Assembly: GCF_019097595.1 (NCBI RefSeq)
Contig: NC_080719.1
Span: forward strand, 12,946,501 to 13,010,500
Origin: Hemibagrus wyckioides
Lineage: Eukaryota > Chordata > Actinopteri > Siluriformes > Bagridae
Reading direction: 5' to 3'
DNA length: 64,000 nucleotides
This document shows, one piece after another, positions 62,100 to 64,000 of the stretch. Made by a program: the position numbers and the translations under genes. Position 1 is the stretch's first letter; each line of letters starts with the position of its first letter. The notes under the pieces are model-generated. The model saw only the letters and a program-made list of their open reading frames with translations, was not told where the DNA came from and made no database searches.

Positions 62100-62920
62100 G
62101 AGTGCACATGCACTACTCCTAAAATCTTCTGACAGCTGTGCATACCGCACTGGTAGGCCGCACCTGCCGCAGCGCAGAGAGAATCAGGTCACTCGGTGCT
62201 GCACGCTGTGCTCTGTGGTGGAGGAATCGCAGCTTTCACCCTGATCTCTGGGTGCCATTAGAATCTAGCAGCACAAAACAAACGACAAAGGCTGTTTTTC
62301 ATTGTGGTCTAACCCTAACCTGAAAGGGTTCTTTATCTTTCTTTGCATAGAACTACACGAGGGTGTGGAGCTAACCAGATGTTATTTTGAGGCTAACCTG
62401 TGATTCCTGATGCGCACAGATGCGTGTTTTTCCCCCCAACATACATAGATTTGCTTCCCTCAGCTATCAAGCTGAGTTCAGGGTCATTGAAAACATGTTG
62501 TAAAAAAACCCACAGAGGACACAGTGACCTTTTGGTTACACTAATTACTCCAAAATGAACCTTTGAGGGTGTTGATAGCTACATTGCAAATTTTAGTGGT
62601 CTAATAGTTAAAAAGGCATCAGCCAGATTATCAGTGATTAATGTTATGATTCAATGATTAATATTAAGTAATTATTTTTTAAACGAAATGATTAAATCAA
62701 GCGTTTGCTTCAAGATATATCTGTGAATCAGTAATTGTGTTTGGATTTACCAACAACATGCATCTGCAAACACTGATATCTTGCCAAAAAAATGCTAAAT
62801 ATGGGCAATTACATCTCACTCTGAGATTAGACAAATACAAGATTATTCAGACTGTTATAGATGCTTCATTGCAATTACTTTATCTACTGGCAGATCATTT
62901 TTTGTTGGAAAATTATATGC
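59461..62920. other. Intergenic, no gene
   Basis: It holds a (TG)n plus poly-G tract at about 60533-60572 and a (TG)n at about 62070-62097. Antisense open frames near 60541-60843 cross this simple sequence and show no domain. No exon or RNA gene was recognised. Confidence 0.5.
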
Positions 62921-62924
62921 TCAT

Positions 62925-63840
62925 TTCTGCAGCCAATCATGTGTCAGCATCACAATGAATAAAATCATGCCGATACAGCTCCAGAGCTTCAGTATATCTT
63001 CACATCAAACATCAGAGTGGGGAAAAGTGTGTTTAAGTCTGGCATCGATGCTGGTGCCAGAAAACTGCTGATCTCCTGGGAATTTCACACACAAGTCTCT
63101 AGAGTTTATAGGGAATAATGTGGAAAAACAAAGAAAAAAACACTGATTGAGCGACGGTTCTGTGAGTGGGAACGGCTTGTTGATAAGAGAGGTCAGAGGG
63201 AAATGGGCAGACCGCTCGAGCTGCCAAGAAAGATATAGTAATATAATCACTCATAATCATTTACAATCACTTTTTACAACTGTAATGAGAAGAAAAGCAT
63301 CTCAGCATGAACAACTTGAGGTGGATGGATTTCAGCAGCAGAAGATCACATCAAGTTCCACTCCTTTCAGCCAAGAACAGGAATCTGAGGTGATCATCAG
63401 TACAGACTCACTCTGACTGGACAGTTTGGGTGAGTCTGTGTCCATGATCCACACAGAGGCTTGTTCTTGGCTGACAGCTGTGAAAACTGATGGTCTACCT
63501 CAAGGTCTCATCTGGGGAGCTTTCTCTGAACTCTCGCATGAACAAGGTGTTTTACCCTGCAAACAGGATGTTTTTTTGGTTTTGGCACCATTCTCTATAA
63601 ACTCTAGAGAGTGAACTGTGAGTTTCAATTCAGCTGCCCATCACCAGCAGCCACCATGCCACTGTTAATGTCACAGAGATCACACATTTTCCACAGTCAC
63701 ATGTTTGATGTTAACAGTGAAAGTTCTTTTACCTGATTGTGCATGATACTCTGCATTGTGGTGCTGCCACATGATTGATTGTTGAGATAACTGCATTAAT
63801 AAGGAGGTGTTCTTTATAAACACTGTGTATATGTACTATG
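62925..63840. mobile_element. Inverted pair of Tc1-like 5' halves (palindromic element), family 4
   Basis: The left arm (62925-63420) reads in plus: gcagccaatcatgtgtcagc, cacatcaaacatcagagtgg, aactgctgatctcctgggaa, tctctagagtttatag, cggcttgttgataagagagg, and tcagccaagaacaggaatct. The right arm (63430-63840) has the same blocks as reverse complement: ttcttggctgacagc, aacaaggtgttttaccc, ctataaactctagagag, ttccacagtcacatgtttga and gccacatgattgattgttga. The centre is near 63422 (agactcac ... gtgagtct). Decayed transposase text (MRRKASQHEQLEVDGFQQQK) is in the left arm. Confidence 0.75.
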
Positions 63841-64000
63841 CATACCCGTGTGTATGTATTATGTACAACACAGTGAGTAGATCTGAGCATTTAACCTGCA
63901 CAAGACATTATTGCACAATCAGCTTCTGAACTTTAGCTCCGACTCAAGAATGTCTTTCTGGATATAAAGGTTACATCTCTTTACACTTCATATGCTGCTA

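Noticed and set aside
43960..64000. ap1m1 or another coding gene upstream of klf2
   Set aside because: AP1M1 is the next gene beyond KLF2 in human, but no exon with its conserved sequence or paired splice sites was found here.

Overview
This is vertebrate nuclear DNA: introns with GT..AG borders, long intergenic stretches, many dinucleotide microsatellites and several families of Tc1-like transposon relics. The proteins match teleost orthologues. The load of Tc1-like elements and the tRNA-derived SINEs with a conserved tail (seen at about 5.9, 15.1 and 59.2 kb) suggest an ostariophysan fish, perhaps a catfish. That species-level guess is inference only.

Three protein-coding genes can be reconstructed exon by exon. 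(1) stil, minus strand, 5' end only: a non-coding first exon (lower edge 1669) and coding exons at 1347-1439, 1153-1260 and 429-544. The rest lies left of the window. (2) eps15l1, plus strand, complete: 25 coding exons from 4181 to 32376 encoding 911 residues. It has three EH domains, a coiled coil, a 19-copy DPF region, a proline-rich SH3 ligand and C-terminal UIMs. (3) klf2, minus strand, complete: three coding exons from 43624 down to 41880 encoding 383 residues, with an acidic activation motif, two TPPxSP motifs and three C2H2 zinc fingers. stil and eps15l1 are divergent (head to head, about 2 kb apart); eps15l1 and klf2 are convergent (tail to tail).

Layout: 1-2100 stil 5' end, with a deleted Tc1-like element in its fourth intron; 2154-2794 two Tc1-like pieces between the divergent promoters; 3977-4180 eps15l1 promoter with an inverted repeat; 4181-32376 eps15l1, whose introns hold SINEs, Tc1-like fragments, MITEs and a 35-bp minisatellite; 32377 to about 35750 probable eps15l1 3' UTR; 35750-41500 intergenic repeats; 41500-43960 klf2 and promoter; 43960-64000 about 20 kb with no gene I can recognise, holding Tc1-like relics, minisatellites, a GC-rich island and a large Tc1-derived palindrome at the right edge.

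The three genes are not a pathway. STIL builds centrioles, EPS15L1 (Eps15R) is a clathrin-coated-pit scaffold, and KLF2 is a flow-responsive transcription factor. The more unusual signals are architectural: stil linked to the eps15l1-klf2 pair, complementary (CA)n/(TG)n tracts bracketing the in-frame EH3-coding exons of eps15l1, repeated donor-like sequences in the intron-10 minisatellite, two Tc1 deletion derivatives sharing one deletion junction around the stil promoter, and the terminal palindrome. No prokaryote-type system, CRISPR array or virus was seen.
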